The notes beneath the pieces are model-generated. The model saw only the letters and a program-made list of their open reading frames with translations, was not told the origin of the DNA and did no database searches. A program made the position numbers and the translations under genes. From Thermasporomyces composti (GTDB taxonomy: Bacteria > Actinomycetota > Actinomycetes > Propionibacteriales > Actinopolymorphaceae), in NCBI RefSeq assembly GCF_003386795.1, contig NZ_QTUC01000001.1, forward strand, positions 1,240,001 through 1,304,000: a DNA stretch of 64,000 nt, read 5' to 3'. Below are positions 1 to 10,381 of the stretch, piece after piece. Position 1 is the stretch's first letter. Each line of letters starts with the position of its first letter.

Positions 1-696
1 CATGTCGTCGACCACCACACAGATGCGCCCCTCGACGTCGCCCACGACGCGGTTGGCGACCACCTGGTTCGGCGCGTTGATGTCCCGGGTCTTGTGGATG
101 AAGGCGAGCGGGCAACCACCCAGCCGGTCCGCCCACTGCTCCGCGACCCGCACTCGACCGGAGTCCGGCGCGACGACCGTGACCTGGCTCGTGTCGACCC
201 GTGACTCGATGTAGGAGGCGAGGATCGGCAACGCCAGCAGGTGGTCGACCGGCCCGTCGAAGAAGCCCTGCACCTGGGCGGTGTGGATGTCGACCGCCAT
301 GAGCCGGTGGGCGCCGGCCGTCTTGAGCAGGTCGGCCATCAGCCGCGCCGAGATGGGCTCTCGACCGCGGTGCTTCTTGTCCTGCCGCGCGTAGCCGTAG
401 AACGGCGTCACGACCGTGATCCGCTTCGCCGAGGCCCGCTTCAACGCGTCGACCATGATCAGCTGCTCCATGATCCACTCGTTGATAGGGGCCGGGTGGC
501 TCTGGATCACGAACGCGTCCGAGCCGCGGACGGACTCCTCGAACCGGACATAGATCTCGCCGTTGGCGAAGTTGTACGCCGTGGTGGGCGTCAGCTCCAC
601 GCCCAGGAGCCGGGCGACCTCACGCGCGAGCTCGGGGTGGGCTCGCCCGGAGAAGAGCATGAGGGTCTTGTGGGTGGTGCGCTTCAGCCCGGTCAC
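1..696 (-). CDS. prs: Ribose-phosphate pyrophosphokinase (PRPP synthetase), 3' end cut by window edge
   Basis: Makes PRPP from ribose 5-phosphate and ATP, for purine, pyrimidine, His, Trp and NAD synthesis in the cytosol. About 232 residues are visible, against roughly 315-330 in the family, so the C-terminus lies beyond the left edge. The catalytic flexible loop is readable ([17 protein letters not shown], about residues 98-114), as is the metal/ribose-phosphate segment [13 protein letters not shown]. The reading stops at VVVDDM, just before the PRPP-binding loop completes. The GTG start at 696 overlaps the glmU stop (GTGA), so the two genes are translationally coupled. The glmU-prs order is standard in actinobacteria. 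Confidence 0.95.
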   Translation of the reverse strand, partial: MTGLKRTTHKTLMLFSGRAHPELAREVARLLGVELTPTTAYNFANGEIYVRFEESVRGSDAFVIQSHPAPINEWIMEQLIMVDALKRASAKRITVVTPFYGYARQDKKHRGREPISARLMADLLKTAGAHRLMAVDIHTAQVQGFFDGPVDHLLALPILASYIESRVDTSQVTVVAPDSGRVRVAEQWADRLGGCPLAFIHKTRDINAPNQVVANRVVGDVEGRICVVVDDM

Positions 697-2219
697 TGCC
701 CTTTCCTTCCCGACCTCTCCTGGCCCGACGTCTCCTGGACGATGCCAGTGTCCCTCGCCCCGTCCTCCGGCGGTCGCGCCTCCTCCGTCCCTTCGACCAG
801 GGCGCGACGAGCCGCCTCCGCCGACGGTGTGCCGGGGCGCTTGCGCTCGACCCATCCCTCGAGGTTGCGCTGGGGTGCGACGTTGATCGCCAACGCGCCC
901 GGAGGGACGTCCTTGCGGATCACGGTGCCGGCACCGCTGTAGGCGCCGTCACCAATGGTCACCGGCGCCACGTACATGTTGTCGGAGCCCATCCGGCAGT
1001 GCTTCCCGACCGTGGTCCGGTGCTTCTGCACTCCGTCGTAGTTGACGAAGACCGAGGCGGCGCCAATGTTGGTGCCTTCGCCGATCGTCGCGTCGCCGAC
1101 GTAGGACAGGTGCGGGACCTTCGCCGCCGGTCCGATGTCGGCGTTCTTCGTCTCGACGAACGTGCCGATCTTGCCGCCCGCACCGAGCCGGGTGCCGGGC
1201 CGGAGGTACGCGTAGGGCCCGACGGACGCACCGGGGCCGATCTCGGCCTGCGAGCCGTGTGTGCGGACGACGGTCGCCTCCGGACCCACCACCGTGTCGG
1301 TGAGGGTGGTGTCGGGCCCGATCTGGGCGCCGGCGGCCACGCGCGTCGCCCCATGGAGCTGGGTGTGGGGGTGCAGCACCACGTCCGGCTCGAGGGTGAC
1401 GGTCACGTCCACCCAGGTCGTGGCGGGGTCGACGATGGTGACGCCCGCACGCATCCAACGCTCGAGGACGCGGTCGTTGAGGATGCGCCGGAGCTCGGCC
1501 AACTGCACCTGGTCGTTGACGCCGAGGATGTCGCGGTAGTCGTCGGCCACGACGGCGGCGACGCGCTGTCCGTCGCCGTGGAGGATGCCAAGGACGTCGG
1601 TGAGGTACTCCTCGCCCTGGCTGTTGTCGGTCTTGAGCCGGGCCAACGCGCCGGCCAGCAGCTCGGCGTCGAACGCGTAGATCCCTGAGTTGATCTCGGT
1701 GATCTCGCGCTGCTCCGGCGTCGCGTCCCGGTGCTCGACGATGCTGGTGACCGAGCCGTCGGAGGCTCGGACCACCCGCCCGTAGCCGGTGGGGTCGGGC
1801 ACGATCGCCGACAGCACCGTCGCCGCCGCGTCCTCGCGGGCGTGGCCCTCGAGCAGGGCGGTCAGCGTCTCGGCGGGCAGCAACGGGACGTCGGCGTAGG
1901 TCACGACCACGGTGCCGCGCAGCGCTGGCAGAGCCTCCAGCGCGACGCGGACGGCGTGACCGGTACCACGTTGCTCCTCCTGGACGATCGGCTGCGCCTT
2001 CTCGTCCAGCTCGGCGAGGTGGGGAATCACCTGGTCCCGACCATGTCCCACGACCACCGCCAGATGCGTGGGCTGGAGCGCACGAGCGGTGGTGACGACG
2101 TGGCCGAGCAGGCTGAGCCCGCCGATCGTGTGGAGGAACTTGGGGGTACGGGACTTCATCCGGGTGCTCTTGCCAGCGGCGAGAACGATCACCGCCGCTG
2201 GACTGGTGGAGGCGTTCAC
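693..2219 (-). CDS. glmU: Bifunctional UDP-GlcNAc pyrophosphorylase / glucosamine-1-phosphate acetyltransferase
   Basis: Makes UDP-GlcNAc for peptidoglycan: acetylates GlcN-1-P (C-terminal domain), then uridylates it (N-terminal domain). The N-terminus holds the nucleotidyltransferase signature [18 protein letters not shown]. The C-terminal half is a left-handed beta-helix with hexapeptide repeats, the substrate segment [19 protein letters not shown] and the loop [15 protein letters not shown] chose GTG 2219 because GAGGAG sits 9 nt upstream and the protein then begins [18 protein letters not shown] at 508 aa, the usual length. Longer readings of the frame run antisense into otsB. The last roughly 40 residues are a low-complexity tail. 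The stop overlaps prs. Confidence 0.95.
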   Translation of the reverse strand: MNASTSPAAVIVLAAGKSTRMKSRTPKFLHTIGGLSLLGHVVTTARALQPTHLAVVVGHGRDQVIPHLAELDEKAQPIVQEEQRGTGHAVRVALEALPALRGTVVVTYADVPLLPAETLTALLEGHAREDAAATVLSAIVPDPTGYGRVVRASDGSVTSIVEHRDATPEQREITEINSGIYAFDAELLAGALARLKTDNSQGEEYLTDVLGILHGDGQRVAAVVADDYRDILGVNDQVQLAELRRILNDRVLERWMRAGVTIVDPATTWVDVTVTLEPDVVLHPHTQLHGATRVAAGAQIGPDTTLTDTVVGPEATVVRTHGSQAEIGPGASVGPYAYLRPGTRLGAGGKIGTFVETKNADIGPAAKVPHLSYVGDATIGEGTNIGAASVFVNYDGVQKHRTTVGKHCRMGSDNMYVAPVTIGDGAYSGAGTVIRKDVPPGALAINVAPQRNLEGWVERKRPGTPSAEAARRALVEGTEEARPPEDGARDTGIVQETSGQERSGRKGQ

Positions 2220-2468
2220 GCCGGAAAACTCCTCGGCCTCGCGGGGTTGGACGGGCCACGAGCATAGTCGCGCGCCCTCGCTCACGTGGCCGAGGCCGGC
2301 CTTGCGACATCCCGCGGCGACTGTCACGATCACCGACGACATCACCCGCGACGCCTCGATCACCACCATGGGCGACCGAACGTGACGACCCGATCGTCGG
2401 CACCGAGGCGAGCGAGAACACGGGGCGCCGGGGACGCCCCGTGACACGCCACACGTCGACGTCGTTGT

Positions 2469-2543
2469 GTGGGACACCGGTACGTGAGACACCGCCCCGT
2501 AGGACGCCGCCACATGGGACGCCGCCACATGGGACACTGTCCC
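2469..2543. repeat. Five tandem copies of a 15-bp unit upstream of otsB
   Basis: Five uninterrupted 15-mers start at 2469, 2484, 2499, 2514 and 2529, with consensus RTGGGACRCCGCCAC. The last copy reads ATGGGACACTGTCCC and turns into a palindrome. The array fills the end of the 325-nt glmU/otsB divergent gap. The remainder (2220-2468) shows no gene or clear motif. Phase-preserving 15-bp repeats next to a start codon could be stacked regulator sites or a simple minisatellite. Confidence 0.85.
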
Positions 2544-2544
2544 A
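2530..2544. promoter_or_regulatory. 15-bp palindrome abutting the otsB start codon
   Basis: TGGGACACTGTCCCA is a perfect inverted repeat (7-bp arms, one central base). It ends one base before the ATG at 2545. No Shine-Dalgarno is possible here, so the otsB transcript may be leaderless with the palindrome acting as a promoter-overlapping operator. The binding protein is unknown. Confidence 0.5.
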
Positions 2545-3351
2545 ATGCCGGTGCCCGATCTCGCGCACAGCGTACGCCCGTTGACCCAAGATCCACGCAG
2601 CGCGGCGATCTTCTGCGACATCGACGGCACGCTCGCTCCCATCGTCGAGCACCCCTCCCAGGCTCGCGTGCCCACGCAGGTCGCCGAGCGACTTCGTGAT
2701 CTCGCTCACCGCTACGCACGTGTGGCCTGCGTCTCCGGCCGCCGAGCGGTCGACGCCCGCGGGCTCGTCAGCGTCGACGGCATCGACTACGCGGGCCTGC
2801 ACGGCGCCGAGATCTTGCGAGCCGGGGAGGACCGTCCACAGCTGGCCCCGTCTGTCGCCGAGTGGGAAGGTCGGGTGCGCGACTTCACCGCCACCTGTGA
2901 CAACCCGACGTTGCACGCGCTCCAGGTTCGGGTGGAGGACAAGGGACCGATCGTGGCGTTCCACTGGCGAGACGTCCCGGACGAGGAAGGAGCGCACGCC
3001 TTCCTCCGCTCGCTCGCACAGCGCGCGAGCGAGGCCGGGTTCGCCACGCACTGGGGACGCAAGGTGCTGGAGATCCGTCCACCCGTGGAGATCAGCAAGG
3101 CGCAGGCCGTGCGCGACATGGTGCTCGAGACCCGACCGAAGGTCGCGCTCTACGGTGGAGACGACGCGACCGACCTCGACGCGTTCGCCGCCTTGGACGC
3201 CTTGGTCGCGGAAGGTCACCTTGACGACGCGGTGCGCGTGGGCGTGCGCTCGGCCGAAGGTCCCGAGGAGATCGTCCGTCGCGCCGACCTCGTCGTCGAC
3301 GGAGTGGAAGGCTTCGCCGAGGTGCTTGAGCAGCTCGCCAAGAGTTCCTGA
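2545..3351 (+). CDS. otsB: Trehalose-6-phosphate phosphatase
   Basis: HAD-superfamily enzyme removing phosphate from trehalose 6-phosphate to give trehalose, a cytosolic osmolyte and carbon store. HAD motif I is CDIDGTLAP, with nucleophile Asp25 and acid/base Asp27. Motif IV is [11 protein letters not shown], with Asp206/Asp207/Asp210. At 268 aa it has the usual length for a stand-alone OtsB. No OtsA synthase lies in the window. ATG 2545 has no ribosome-binding site and touches a palindrome; GTG 2551 is an alternative start. It heads a same-strand row with a GH65 phosphorylase, beta-phosphoglucomutase and phosphoketolase, suggesting trehalose is the shared metabolite. Confidence 0.92.
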   Translation: MPVPDLAHSVRPLTQDPRSAAIFCDIDGTLAPIVEHPSQARVPTQVAERLRDLAHRYARVACVSGRRAVDARGLVSVDGIDYAGLHGAEILRAGEDRPQLAPSVAEWEGRVRDFTATCDNPTLHALQVRVEDKGPIVAFHWRDVPDEEGAHAFLRSLAQRASEAGFATHWGRKVLEIRPPVEISKAQAVRDMVLETRPKVALYGGDDATDLDAFAALDALVAEGHLDDAVRVGVRSAEGPEEIVRRADLVVDGVEGFAEVLEQLAKSS

Positions 3352-3502
3352 GGTGCGCTCACTCGGTCGCCCTGGTCGCGGATCGGAGTACGTCAGACAC
3401 AGCGGGGTAGCCTGACAGCGACACCGAAGCGGACAGAGCAGGTGGGCCACATCCTGACAAGTCGGTCGACCCGCCGCGTGCCCGCGAACCGAGGAGGCTT
3501 CG

Positions 3503-5926
3503 GTGAAGGGCTTTCTCCTGACGTACGAGGGGTTCGACCCAGCCACCGAAGGGCTGCGAGAAGCGCTCACCTCGACGGGCAACGGCTACCTGTGCACGCG
3601 CGGAGCCGCGGAGTGGGAGGACGCCGACCGGGTGCACTATCCCGGCACCTACGTCCACGGCGCCTACAACCGCGAGACGACGATCCTGGGCGGCCTGCCG
3701 GTCCTCAATGAGGACCTGGTCAACTTGCCCAACTGGCTCGTGCTCAAGCTGCGCATCGAGGGTGAGGCGGCGATCCGGCTCGCCGACGTCGAGTTGCTGA
3801 GCTATCGGCACGAGTACGACATTCGGCACCCCACCCTCGTTCGTGAGCTACGGTTCCGTGACCACGCGGGGCGGGAGACGACGCTCCGCAGTAGACGCTT
3901 CGTCAGCATGGCCGACGTCCACCACGCCGGCTTGGAATGGACGCTTACCCCTGAGAACTGGTCCGGCCGCGTGGAGATCGTCTCGGCACTCGACGGACGC
4001 GTGACCAATCGAGGAGTGGCGCGCTACCAGCAGCTGGAGGGACGGCACCTCGACCCGGTCTCACCGCGGACGTTCGGCTCCGAGGTCATCGCGCTCAAGG
4101 TGCAGACCCGACAGTCCAACCTCTATGTCAGCGAGGCGGCACGCAATCGGGTCTTCGACCACACCGGGGCGCTGATGGAGGTCCAACGCGACCTCTACCA
4201 GATGGAGGACTACATCCAGCAGGCGCTGGGCTTCGACGTCCACCAAGGCTCGCCGGTGCGGCTGGAGAAGATGGTGACGTTCTTCACCTCCCGCGACCCG
4301 GCGGCGAGCGACACTCTCGAGCGCGCCGGGACATCCGCCTTGCGGTACGTGGGTTTCGCTGAAGCGCTGCAGCGGCACGTGTCGGCGTGGGACGAGCTGT
4401 GGCGCAACTGCGACATCCATGTCCCGAACGACGACCGGGTCCAGCTCCTCCTGCGCACGCACATCAGCCACGTCACCCAGGTCTGCTCGCACCACACCGC
4501 CGACCTCGACACCGGCGTCCCAGCACGAGGTCTCAACGGTGAGGCGTACCGAGGGCACGTCTTCTGGGACGAGCTCTACGTCTATCCGTTCCTCAACCTG
4601 CGCACCCCTGAGGTTACCCGTTCGCTGCTGATGTACCGCTACCGGCGACTGGGCGAAGCCCAGGCCATGGCGAAGGACGCGGGCTACCGGGGCGCGATGT
4701 TCCCCTGGCAGAGCGGAAGCGACGGCAGGGAGGAGACCCAACGTCTGCACCTCAACCCGCTCTCCGGGCGTTGGGAGGAGGACCTCTCCCACAACCAGCG
4801 GCACGTCAACGCGGCGATCTTCTACAACATCTGGAACTACGTCCAGGCGACCCGCGACTTGGCCTTTCTCAGTGACTACGGCGCGGAGATGATGCTGGAG
4901 ATCGCCCGCTTCTGGGCCTCCATCGCCCACTTCAATCCCGAGCGGTCCCGCTACGAGATTCACGGCGTGATGGGGCCGGACGAGTTCCACGAGAAGTATC
5001 CCGGCGCGAGCGAGGGCGGACTGAACAACAACGCCTACACCAACGTCATGGTGGCCTGGCTCTGCCAGGTCGCCCAGGACGTCCTCGCCTTGCTCCCCTC
5101 GAGCCGCGTCGAGGCCTTGCGTCGCCGTCTCAACCTGCAGGACGAGGAGCTGGATCGGTGGGACGACATGAGCCGGCGCATGTTCGTCCCCTTCCACGGC
5201 GACGGCGTCATCAGCCAGTTCGAGGGCTGGGAGAGCTTGGAGGAGCTGGACTGGGACGCCTACCGCGCGAAGTACGGCAACATCCAGCGACTCGATCGGA
5301 TCCTGCGTGCCGAGGGCGACGACCCGAACCGCTACCAGCTCGCCAAACAGGCGGACGCGGTCATGCTGTTCTTCCTGTTCTCCCCCGACCAGCTGGCGCG
5401 GATCTTCGACCGCCTGGGCTACGAGCTCGGTCCGGACACGGCGCGCAAGACCATCGAGTACTACGACCAGCGCACCTCCCACGGCTCCACGCTGAGCTTC
5501 GTCACGTACGCGGGCGTCCTCGCCGCGTACGACCCGGCGAGCTCCTGGGAGCGCTTCCTCGTCGCGCTGGAGAGTGACGTCTCCGACATCCAAGGCGGCA
5601 CCACGCAGGAAGGCATCCACATGGGCGTCATGTCCGGCACGCTCGACTTGGTCCAGCGCAGCTACGCCGGGACGCACATCCAGGGGGACGTCCTGTCGTT
5701 CCGGCCCCGGCTCCCCCCGCAACTGCAGCGGTTGCGCTTCGCGATGCAGTTCCGGGGCACACCCATCCAGGTGGAGTTCTCCGACAGCAGCCTGACCGTG
5801 TCCGCGCATCCGGAGGGCGCGAGCCGGCCGATCAAGGTGGGTGTCGGGGAGGAGCTGCACGAGCTCTGTCCAGGGGACGCGTGCAGGTTCGCGCTCGACC
5901 AGGAGCACGACCTGGTGCGCGGCTGA
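3503..5926 (+). CDS. Glycoside hydrolase family 65 disaccharide phosphorylase (trehalose/kojibiose/maltose type)
   Basis: Family GH65 phosphorolyses an alpha-glucobiose, with inversion, to beta-glucose 1-phosphate plus glucose. The protein has 807 aa, typical for GH65: an N-terminal beta-sandwich, an (alpha/alpha)6 barrel and a C-terminal beta-sheet domain. The catalytic acid is Glu494 in GVMGPDEFHEKYPG. The HGSTLS loop at 660-665 matches the phosphate-binding loop of GH65 phosphorylases, arguing against a hydrolase. GTG 3503 has GAGGAGG 5 nt upstream. A beta-phosphoglucomutase begins 15 nt after the stop, which fits beta-G1P as product. Next to otsB, trehalose is the likeliest substrate, but kojibiose, nigerose or maltose cannot be excluded from sequence. 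Confidence 0.88.
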   Translation: MKGFLLTYEGFDPATEGLREALTSTGNGYLCTRGAAEWEDADRVHYPGTYVHGAYNRETTILGGLPVLNEDLVNLPNWLVLKLRIEGEAAIRLADVELLSYRHEYDIRHPTLVRELRFRDHAGRETTLRSRRFVSMADVHHAGLEWTLTPENWSGRVEIVSALDGRVTNRGVARYQQLEGRHLDPVSPRTFGSEVIALKVQTRQSNLYVSEAARNRVFDHTGALMEVQRDLYQMEDYIQQALGFDVHQGSPVRLEKMVTFFTSRDPAASDTLERAGTSALRYVGFAEALQRHVSAWDELWRNCDIHVPNDDRVQLLLRTHISHVTQVCSHHTADLDTGVPARGLNGEAYRGHVFWDELYVYPFLNLRTPEVTRSLLMYRYRRLGEAQAMAKDAGYRGAMFPWQSGSDGREETQRLHLNPLSGRWEEDLSHNQRHVNAAIFYNIWNYVQATRDLAFLSDYGAEMMLEIARFWASIAHFNPERSRYEIHGVMGPDEFHEKYPGASEGGLNNNAYTNVMVAWLCQVAQDVLALLPSSRVEALRRRLNLQDEELDRWDDMSRRMFVPFHGDGVISQFEGWESLEELDWDAYRAKYGNIQRLDRILRAEGDDPNRYQLAKQADAVMLFFLFSPDQLARIFDRLGYELGPDTARKTIEYYDQRTSHGSTLSFVTYAGVLAAYDPASSWERFLVALESDVSDIQGGTTQEGIHMGVMSGTLDLVQRSYAGTHIQGDVLSFRPRLPPQLQRLRFAMQFRGTPIQVEFSDSSLTVSAHPEGASRPIKVGVGEELHELCPGDACRFALDQEHDLVRG

Positions 5927-5941
5927 GACCCGGGAGGCACC

Positions 5942-6751
5942 ATGCCGACACGGTTCGAAGGCGGGATCTTCGACGTCGACGGGGTTCTCGTCCAGTCACC
6001 GCACGAGAAGGCATGGCGGGAGTCGCTGCGCGCGTTGATGGAGTCGACCTGGAGCGACATCCGAGACCGCACGACCTGGCGGCCCGAGGCGTTCACTCCA
6101 CAGGTCTACCAGGAGCAGATGTCCGGCAAGCCCCGCATGGACGGCGCGAGGGCGGCGCTCGCGTACTTCCACGTGCCGGGAGACCTCGACGCCCGCGCCG
6201 CCGAGTACGCCGACCGCAAGCAGGCGATGCTGGTCCAGCTCATCGAGGCCGGCGACTTCAGCGCCTACCCGGACGCGTTGCGCTTCATCATCGCCGTGAA
6301 GGACAGCGGACTGCGGGTGGCGGCCGCCTCGTCGTCGAAGAACGCCAGGCTGTTCTTGCGCGCGATCCGGCTGGACTCGTTCGCGAGCCGGGAGGGGATC
6401 TCCTCTCCGACCGTGCGCCCAGGTCAGACTCTCCTGGGCTACTTCGACGCGGACGTGTCCGGGCGGGACTTCGCCCATGGCAAGCCTCATCCGGACATGT
6501 TCCTGGCCGCTGCGGAGGAGCTCGGCGTGGCACCGGAAGCCTCGCTGGTCCTCGAAGACGCCGAGGCGGGCGTCCAGGCAGCGAAGGCGGGCGGCATGGC
6601 GGCGATCGGTATCGCTCGAGCCGACGACGCCGAGCTGTTGGTGCGCGCGCACGCAGACCTCGTGGTCACCTCCCTCGACCAGGTCGACGTCGAGGCGCTC
6701 GCCGCCGGACGGCTCGCACTGCGCCGCCACGCAGACGAGCGCGGCCGTTGA
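5942..6751 (+). CDS. pgmB: Beta-phosphoglucomutase family HAD protein
   Basis: Converts beta-glucose 1-phosphate, the product of the preceding GH65 enzyme, to glucose 6-phosphate. Motif I is FDVDGVLV with Asp11 (nucleophile) and Asp13. A helical cap follows, and the C-terminal motif is VLEDAEAGVQAAKAGGM. At 269 aa it is longer than the 220-aa L. lactis enzyme because of a larger cap, as in many actinobacterial members. The start ATG has GGGAGG 4 nt upstream. It sits in tight operon with GH65 (15-nt gap), and phosphoketolase follows after 48 nt. Some HADs of this class act as plain sugar phosphatases; the neighbourhood favours the mutase. Confidence 0.88.
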   Translation: MPTRFEGGIFDVDGVLVQSPHEKAWRESLRALMESTWSDIRDRTTWRPEAFTPQVYQEQMSGKPRMDGARAALAYFHVPGDLDARAAEYADRKQAMLVQLIEAGDFSAYPDALRFIIAVKDSGLRVAAASSSKNARLFLRAIRLDSFASREGISSPTVRPGQTLLGYFDADVSGRDFAHGKPHPDMFLAAAEELGVAPEASLVLEDAEAGVQAAKAGGMAAIGIARADDAELLVRAHADLVVTSLDQVDVEALAAGRLALRRHADERGR

Positions 6752-6799
6752 CGGCCCGGCTCTCCCGCCTCGAGCGAGCACACCGACGAAAGGGGCACC

Positions 6800-9247
6800 A
6801 TGACCGAGACCGTGGCGCGGAAGGACACGAGAGCCGCCGAGCCGACCACCGGACCTCTCTCGGCCGACGAGCTCGCGCTGATCGACGCGTACTGGCGCGC
6901 GGCGAACTACCTCTCGGTGGGCCAGATCTACCTCTTCGACAACCCACTACTGCGCCGGCCGCTTCGGATCGAAGATGTCAAGCCGCGCTTGCTCGGCCAC
7001 TGGGGCACCACGCCGGGGCTCAACTTCGTCTACGTCCACCTGAACCGCGTGATCAAGCGAGACGACCTCAATGCGATCTTCGTCACCGGTCCGGGGCACG
7101 GCGGTCCTGGGATCGTGGCGAACGTCTACCTCGAGGGCACCTACAGCGAGTTCTACCCACACGTCGGCCGAGACGAAGAGGGCCTGCGGAGGCTGTTTCG
7201 ACAGTTCTCGTTTCCCGGCGGGATTCCCAGCCACGTCGCGGCCGAGATCCCCGGCTCGATCAACGAGGGAGGCGAGCTGGGCTACTCGCTGGCCCACGCC
7301 TACGGCGCCGCGTTCGACAACCCCGACCTGCTGGTCTGCTGTGTGGTCGGCGACGGGGAGGCGGAGACCGGCCCGCTGGCGACCAGCTGGCACTCGAACA
7401 AGTTCCTCAACCCCCGGACCGACGGAGCCGTCCTGCCGATCCTCCACCTCAACGGGTACAAGATCGCCAACCCGACCTTCCTCGCCCGGATCCCGGAGGA
7501 CGAGCTGCGCGCGCTCTTCGAGGGCTACGGCTACGCGCCGCGCTTCGTGACCGGGTCGGACCCCACGTCGATGCACCAGCTCATGGCCGCGACGCTCGAC
7601 GAGGTGCTCGCGGAGATCCGCGCGATCCAGCAGCGGGCGCGGGCCGGCGCGGACTCCTCGCGGCCCCGCTGGCCGATGATCGTGCTGCGGACGCCGAAGG
7701 GCTGGACTGGTCCGTCGGAGGTCGACGGGGTGCCGATCGAGGGGACCTTCCGCTCCCACCAGGTTCCGCTGGCCGACCTCGCGCACCGACCCGACCTGCT
7801 ACGGCGGTTGGAGGAGTGGCTGCGTTCCTACCGACCCGACGAGCTCTTCGACGAGACCGGGGCGCTCCGACCCGAGATCGCCGCACTCGCGCCACGTGGT
7901 GACCGTCGCATGGGTGCGAACCCGCACGCCAACGGCGGCTTGCTCACGCGTCCCCTCGAGCTGCCCGACTTCCGCGACTACGCGGTCGACGTCCCCGAGC
8001 CCGGCGTCACGACCGCGGAGGCGACCCGCGTGCTCGGCGCTTACCTGCGCGACGTCATCGCCCGCAACCCGACCAACTTCCGCCTCATGGGGCCGGACGA
8101 GACCAACTCCAACCGGCTCTCGGCGGTGTTCGAGACGACCGACCGCGCGTGGGTCGCCGAGCGTCTCCCCGAGGACGACCACCTGGCCCCGGACGGGCGG
8201 GTCATGGAGGTGCTCAGCGAGCACCTGTGCCAAGGCTGGTTGGAGGGCTACCTGCTGACGGGACGGCACGGGCTGTTCAACTCCTACGAGGCGTTCATCC
8301 ACATCGTCGACTCGATGTTCAACCAGTTCGCCAAGTGGCTGGAGGTCTCGAACCGCATCCCGTGGCGGCGACCCGTACCGTCGCTGACCTACCTGCTGAG
8401 CTCGCACGTGTGGCGGCAAGACCACAACGGTTTCTCCCACCAGGATCCTGGTTTCATCGACATCGCGGTGAACAAGAAGGCGGACGTCATCCGGGTCTAT
8501 CTCCCGCCGGACGCCAACTGCCTGCTCTCGGTCACCGACCACTGCCTGCGCAGCCGGCAGTACGTCAACATCATCGTGGCGGGCAAGCAGCCCGCGCTGC
8601 AGTACCTGTCGATGGAGGAGGCGATCGCCCACTGCGCACGCGGCGTGGGGGTCTGGGAGTGGGCGAGCAACGACGACGGGGACCCCGACGTCGTCCTCGC
8701 CTGCGCCGGTGACATCCCCACGCTGGAGACCTTGGCCGCGGCAGCGCTGTTGCGGGAGCACCTTCCCGACCTCAAGGTTCGGGTGGTGAACGTCGTCGAC
8801 CTCATGCGTCTGCAACCGCCGTCGGAGCACCCCCACGGCCTGCCGGACGCCGAGTTCGACGCGCTCTTCACCCGCGACCGCCCGGTGATCTTCGCCTACC
8901 ACGGATACCCGTGGCTCATCCACCGCCTCACCTACCGCCGCACCAACCACGACGAGCTCCACGTGCGCGGCTACAAGGAGGAAGGCACCACCACGACGCC
9001 GTTCGACATGGTCATGCTGAACGACCTCGACCGGTTCCACCTGGTCATGGACGTCATCGACCGGGTGCCGGGGCTGGCCCAGCGAGCCGTCGGCCTGCGA
9101 CAGCGCATGGTCGACGAGCGACTGCGCGCGCGGGCGCACACCCGCGAGACCGGTGACGACGCGCCCAAGGTGCGCGACTGGGTGTGGCCGGGATCGCGGC
9201 CGCCCGAGCACGCCGGCGTCGACGCGCGGCGGGGCGAACCGGCCTGA
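6800..9247 (+). CDS. xfp: Xylulose-5-phosphate/fructose-6-phosphate phosphoketolase
   Basis: Thiamine-diphosphate enzyme splitting xylulose 5-P (or fructose 6-P) with phosphate into acetyl-phosphate plus glyceraldehyde 3-P (or erythrose 4-P). It is 815 aa, full length. Visible family features are GPGHGGPG, the ThDP/metal motif GDGEAETGP (184-192) with [19 protein letters not shown], and the C-terminal [25 protein letters not shown] lies 4 nt before the ATG. It follows pgmB and converges on acetate kinase with only 20 nt between the stops, a pairing that makes ATP from acetyl-phosphate. F6P versus X5P preference cannot be read from the sequence. Confidence 0.96.
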   Translation: MTETVARKDTRAAEPTTGPLSADELALIDAYWRAANYLSVGQIYLFDNPLLRRPLRIEDVKPRLLGHWGTTPGLNFVYVHLNRVIKRDDLNAIFVTGPGHGGPGIVANVYLEGTYSEFYPHVGRDEEGLRRLFRQFSFPGGIPSHVAAEIPGSINEGGELGYSLAHAYGAAFDNPDLLVCCVVGDGEAETGPLATSWHSNKFLNPRTDGAVLPILHLNGYKIANPTFLARIPEDELRALFEGYGYAPRFVTGSDPTSMHQLMAATLDEVLAEIRAIQQRARAGADSSRPRWPMIVLRTPKGWTGPSEVDGVPIEGTFRSHQVPLADLAHRPDLLRRLEEWLRSYRPDELFDETGALRPEIAALAPRGDRRMGANPHANGGLLTRPLELPDFRDYAVDVPEPGVTTAEATRVLGAYLRDVIARNPTNFRLMGPDETNSNRLSAVFETTDRAWVAERLPEDDHLAPDGRVMEVLSEHLCQGWLEGYLLTGRHGLFNSYEAFIHIVDSMFNQFAKWLEVSNRIPWRRPVPSLTYLLSSHVWRQDHNGFSHQDPGFIDIAVNKKADVIRVYLPPDANCLLSVTDHCLRSRQYVNIIVAGKQPALQYLSMEEAIAHCARGVGVWEWASNDDGDPDVVLACAGDIPTLETLAAAALLREHLPDLKVRVVNVVDLMRLQPPSEHPHGLPDAEFDALFTRDRPVIFAYHGYPWLIHRLTYRRTNHDELHVRGYKEEGTTTTPFDMVMLNDLDRFHLVMDVIDRVPGLAQRAVGLRQRMVDERLRARAHTRETGDDAPKVRDWVWPGSRPPEHAGVDARRGEPA

Positions 9248-9267
9248 CCCGCGGTCGCCACGGCGGC

Positions 9268-10362
9268 TCAGTCTCCGAGCACCGCCCGGACCTCGCGAGC
9301 GATCTCGAGGTCCTCGCGCGCGCGAACGACGAGCGTCCGCACCCGTGCGTCCGGCGCGCTCACGTCGACATCGGGGACCGCCCGCGCGTTGGCGTCGACG
9401 TCGAGCGCGACACCGAGGAACCCGAGTCCGTCGGCCGCCCGCTGACGGATCACGGCCGCGTTCTCCCCGACCCCGCCGGTGAAGACCAAGACGTCGAGGC
9501 CGTCCATGGCCGCCGCCATGGCGGCGATGAGCGCGCGCAGGCGATGGAGGTAGACGTCACGCGCCACCACCGCGTCCCGGTCACCCGCCTCGCTGCGGGC
9601 CAGGACCTCGCGCATGTCGGCGGTACCGGCCAGTCCCACGAGACCGGCACGATGCTCGAGCGCGTCAGAGACCTCGCCGACGTCCAGTCCGCCGTGCTCG
9701 ATCAGCCACAGGAGGAGGCCGGGGTCGACCGTGCCCGAACGGGTGGCCATGACCAGCCCCTCCATCGGCGTGAACCCCATCGTGGTGTCGACGGACCGCC
9801 CGTCCCGCACCGCCGCCAACGAGGCACCCGCGCCCAGGTGGCACGTCACCAGGCGCAGCGTGCGAGGGTCCCGCCCCAGCATCTCGCCGGCGCGGCGCGT
9901 GGCGTACGCGTGGGAGAGTCCGTGGAAGCCGAACCGCCGCAGCGGGAAGCGTTCGCGCCAGACCCGGGGCAGCGCGTACGTCGCGGCGGCCGCAGGGAGC
10001 CCGGCGTGGAAGGCGGTGTCGAAGCAGACCACGCCCGGCGCGTCGGGTAGCGCGTCCTGGACGACGCGCAGCGCGCTGATCGCCGCGGGTTGGTGCAGGG
10101 GCGCGAGGTCGGTCAAGGATTCCAGGGCAGCGATGGTCTCGTCGTCCACCCGAGCCGGGCCGTGGAAGCGGGTGCCACCGTGGACGACGCGGTGGCCGAC
10201 CGCGTCCGCCGGACCCATGCGACGCAAGGCCGCCTCCAGGTGATCGCGGGCGACAGCACCGCGCTCCGCGGGCAGCGCCTCCTCGGCGACGAGCTCGTCG
10301 GCGTCACCGAGGAGGCGCAGCTTCAGCGAGCTGGACCCGGCGTTCACGGTCAGGATCCTCAC
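9268..10362 (-). CDS. ackA: Acetate kinase
   Basis: Interconverts acetyl-phosphate + ADP with acetate + ATP; here it most likely uses the acetyl-phosphate made by the facing phosphoketolase. ASKHA-fold motifs are VNAGSSSLK near the N-terminus, DTAFHAGLP, FHGLSHAY, the phosphate-binding CHLGAGAS, and MGFTPMEGLVMATRSGTVDPG. I chose GTG 10362 because GGAGGAGG sits 6 nt upstream, giving 364 aa, slightly short for the family (about 400). Only 19 nt separate it from the upstream ATPase stop, so the two are probably co-transcribed. No phosphotransacetylase is present. Confidence 0.94.
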   Translation of the reverse strand: MRILTVNAGSSSLKLRLLGDADELVAEEALPAERGAVARDHLEAALRRMGPADAVGHRVVHGGTRFHGPARVDDETIAALESLTDLAPLHQPAAISALRVVQDALPDAPGVVCFDTAFHAGLPAAAATYALPRVWRERFPLRRFGFHGLSHAYATRRAGEMLGRDPRTLRLVTCHLGAGASLAAVRDGRSVDTTMGFTPMEGLVMATRSGTVDPGLLLWLIEHGGLDVGEVSDALEHRAGLVGLAGTADMREVLARSEAGDRDAVVARDVYLHRLRALIAAMAAAMDGLDVLVFTGGVGENAAVIRQRAADGLGFLGVALDVDANARAVPDVDVSAPDARVRTLVVRAREDLEIAREVRAVLGD

Positions 10363-10381
10363 GCGGTACCTCCTCCACACC

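Noticed and set aside
2469-2543. CRISPR-like array
   Set aside because: The repeats are 15 bp with no spacers and there are no cas genes; it is a tandem minisatellite.
693-3582. Long minus-strand frames of 660 and 877 codons over glmU and otsB
   Set aside because: Only the part from 2219 down carries GlmU motifs; the rest is antisense to otsB with low-complexity Arg/Pro/Ala composition, typical of high-GC shadow frames.
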